Below are positions 62,601 to 64,000 of a stretch of DNA of 64,000 bases, in pieces. The position numbers and the translations under genes are program-made. This DNA comes from Antitrichia curtipendula (lineage: Eukaryota; Streptophyta; Bryopsida; Hypnales; Leucodontaceae), in assembly GCA_951230915.1 (NCBI GenBank), contig OX579641.1:14920254-14984253 (forward strand). The letters are read 5' to 3'. The notes under the pieces were generated by a model. The model searched no databases. It saw only the letters and a program-made list of their open reading frames with translations, and was not told the DNA's origin. The first letter of the stretch is position 1. Every line of letters starts with the position of its first letter.

Positions 62601-63943
62601 GCCGGAGGTTCAATCCGCGCAAGTTCATGTCCAGTGAGTGGTTGGAGAGAGCGTCTGCAGCCATCGCCAGGTTGCCCTCGAAACGTGCTAAGCGGGACTC
62701 CATGATGCGGACGATGCATCCGCCTTTCCATGTAGGCTCCATGTTTTCAAGTAACGCAGCTGCACTTTCAATGTGGTTTCGAGTCGGAGGTAGAAGTGCC
62801 ATAATCACGATGTGGTCTGATGCATCGGTAAAAGTCGGTAATTAGTGGATGTAAACACAAGAGCAGCTTCTTCGAAGCAGCATTGCTTGACGATCCCGAA
62901 GCCCAAAGCCCCAAACAATATGTGATCTCATGGTCAAACATGGTCAAATTACAACCTGGCAACCGGAAGAATGTTTTCTTCGAGTTGGCAACATATTCTG
63001 AGAAAAAGGAAGATCATTAGAAGAAATTCTATGGTCCTAATAAAGCTCGTACAGTAGTTCTCTGCATTCACTATTGCACAACTGCTGGAGAACTTTGATT
63101 CTTCATGATGACTGATGTACTTGGTGTGACAGAGCATGCCTTGCTGGCATAGACTTTGAATTCATTTTAAGTGTGTTGACTTTTGACACATGGGTGGTCA
63201 ACTACTTGACAAACATTAGAAGATATTTTGACGAATTTGATCCCAAGACTCTTCTGCTTACTAAGTCACTATTGCACAATAGCCGGCGAGCTTTGGTTTT
63301 GCATGATGACAAATGTACTATGTGACAAAAACACCTCACTGGCATAGACTCTGAATCTTGATTAGTGAATAACTTTTTGCACATGGACAGTCAACAACTT
63401 CAAAAACCCAATCGGCTATATTGACTTGCGGAGTTGCTACATTGACTTGCAAAGTTGTTATTTTATTTTCCATTTAATTTTTCTCATTTGAATTATCAAA
63501 CACAGAACTTCCTGCACTGTGCATACAAACGTCATGGTACCATTAGTAGTTTAGCACCCTACGGACAGACATTTAGAGTAGGTCTGACCGCATCTTAAAT
63601 TACGGAGGGAGCATTTCCTCTCTTTCCTCCTGAGCAAGTAAGTGTCACTTACAGTGGAGAAGAAATAACGCAGCAAGTGGGGCTCTTGCATGGTGCGTTG
63701 TTGACACCCTGTGTAGAAGAATGATTGCCCTTGCTCTGTCTCCAGGCATGCCCAAGAGCTCAAGCGCCTTGTGATACTGGGCTGGAATGAGCGATACAAT
63801 GAGGTTGAATGCTCCCATCCCAAACTCAATCGAAATCCTAAGAGATGCTAGCTCTTGGTCTTCCTTGATATTACCCTCGAGCCTCTGCAGGTTGACACTG
63901 GCAGCAGCGGCTCCTACCATAATCAGCTCAGTATCAGTGCCAA
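56645..63943 (-). CDS. TTC39: TTC39/IML2-family TPR-repeat protein, 3' seven exons (5' end outside window)
   Basis: Family of TPR-like proteins (Pfam DUF3808): yeast Iml2 is linked to lipid-droplet/inclusion clearance; plant role unknown. Exons in transcript order: 63943-63653, 62816-62509, 61634-61437, 59970-59815, 57948-57707, 57292-57167, 56810-56645 (stop). All splice sites are GT-AG and all phases agree, giving about 495 codons; family members are about 570-610 residues, so roughly 100 N-terminal residues are missing. Family landmarks in order: FGMGAFNLIVSLIPAQ and LLGMPGDRARA (exon 1); ESRLARFEGNL, LEEMGWCLMLQGHYDKAAM (exon 2); VWFKAFFCCLRSACL and GKLSPMELYVNRL (exon 3); PALELIAVYNGF (exon 4); YLLALCLLNL..AAEEHL (exon 6); IAPYACYELGSLL and EFQTRLKFVVGERL (exon 7). 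Exon 5 is Ala/Ser-rich and poorly conserved. The first acceptor (63943) is the least certain. Confidence 0.88.
56803..56925 (-). repeat. Two-unit tandem repeat spanning a 3' splice site
   Basis: caatgtttctaccacagca...ggtcaatttgattcaaat is repeated, unit about 62 bp. The first unit includes the acceptor of the last coding exon (ctgtggtag|aaac at 56810); the second, upstream in the transcript, carries an intact extra acceptor near 56872. Confidence 0.85.
56926..57150 (-). repeat. Intronic minisatellite, about 2.8 units of 80 bp
   Basis: Unit: tgtttgaatggcatgctcat, gtttgaatggtagtgtgg, ctttgtttgtact, gggtcggtgcataattt. It lies between the last two coding exons of the TTC39-like gene and spans much of that 356-bp intron. 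Confidence 0.9.
57567..57710 (-). mobile_element. 144-bp TA foldback MITE at an exon-intron junction
   Basis: TAAGGTGGAAACACCC on the left is inverted on the right as GGGTCTCTTCACCTAA; inner arms CACCCAATTCCGTCA / TGACGGAATTGGGT match fully. The right tip falls on the 5' splice site of exon 57948-57707: in gene sense TTAG|GTGAAGAG, where AGGTGAAG is the MITE tip. The TA on that side has become AA. Confidence 0.85.
58378..58615. mobile_element. AGTGCCA-ended repeat, intronic copy
   Basis: Left TAGTGCCAGATTGCATTAGA and right CTATTGCCACTTTGGCACTT form an imperfect inverted repeat. It matches 51247-51462 and a fragment at 39843-39910. Lies in the intron between exons 59970-59815 and 57948-57707. 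Confidence 0.72.
58678..59608 (-). mobile_element. TTAA-flanked transposon, subfamily B, intronic
   Basis: TTAA 58678-58681, then ACCTCTAAAGTC (one extra base); right end GGGACTTTAGGGG followed by a mutated CATC. The interior has subfamily B landmarks in reverse (aacttctatttctattgcaaag; agatttcaagatacttgcatttaaagt; ggcataacttttgctcctaag). Old copy, fully inside an intron of the TTC39-like gene. Confidence 0.75.
60890..61300. repeat. Intronic direct duplication around a small palindromic insert
   Basis: 60898-61010 (ttgacattgaacaaaatgaggtaaa..ctgtaccaac..catctcaagct) recurs at 61188-61300 (ccggcattgaatagaacgaggtaaaa..atgcaccaat..catctcaagctgg). Between them, 61090-61181 holds inverted CAGTG/CACTG motifs and ends TCAGTGTAGTG, which may be a small CACTA-like remnant. 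Confidence 0.5.
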
Positions 63944-64000
63944 CTTAACCCAGTCAAGACCTTCCAAAGGTTGAAATCGAGAGACGACCCAGTAAGGACG

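Overview
This is about 64 kb of AT-rich nuclear DNA from a land plant or close streptophyte relative. It carries three protein-coding genes I can support: an intron-containing nuclear gene for plastid ribosomal protein uS9 (RPS9), a single-exon Dof zinc-finger transcription factor, and the 3' seven exons of a TTC39/IML2-type TPR-repeat protein gene. Plastid targeting, a Dof domain, GT-AG introns and Stowaway-like MITEs (short nonautonomous DNA transposons) point to a plant. I cannot name the species. The three genes stand out as GC-richer islands. I saw no rRNA gene, convincing tRNA gene, CRISPR array, or intact transposase or retrotransposon polyprotein.

Layout. 1-4184: AT-rich spacer with one TTAA-flanked element (1598-2509). 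4185-6493: RPS9 (+), two exons around a 1.6 kb intron built from internal duplications. 6.5-18 kb: spacer with Stowaway-like repeats, a three-unit 238-bp tandem array, two minisatellites and MITEs. 19.2-21.9 kb: a nest of at least four transposons inserted one inside another. 22-36 kb: more MITEs and TTAA elements. 36.1-46.9 kb: a tandem duplication of a 3.8 kb unit whose second copy has gained transposons; its first copy preserves the empty site of one insertion. 47-53 kb: two more TTAA elements, a microsatellite and a 39-bp inverted-repeat element. 53.3-55.3 kb: Dof gene (+). 56.6-63.9 kb: TTC39/IML2-like gene (-), convergent with Dof and open at the right edge of the window.

The main system is the population of nonautonomous DNA transposons. 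One superfamily (about 12 copies, roughly 0.6-0.95 kb) has ends CCCCTAAAGG...CCTTTAGGGG flanked by TTAA, in two subfamilies that share one end. This matches the target and tip rule of piggyBac (Kolobok and Sola3 also use TTAA), which is not a typical plant superfamily. A second set of MITE families shares a TA target and tips starting AGGT, so each copy carries TAAG|GTRR, which resembles a plant 5' splice site. One of these lies exactly at, and appears to supply, a splice donor of the TTC39/IML2-like gene. A CACTA-like element with a 163-bp near-perfect hairpin is also present. All calls were made by reading the sequence; no database search was run.
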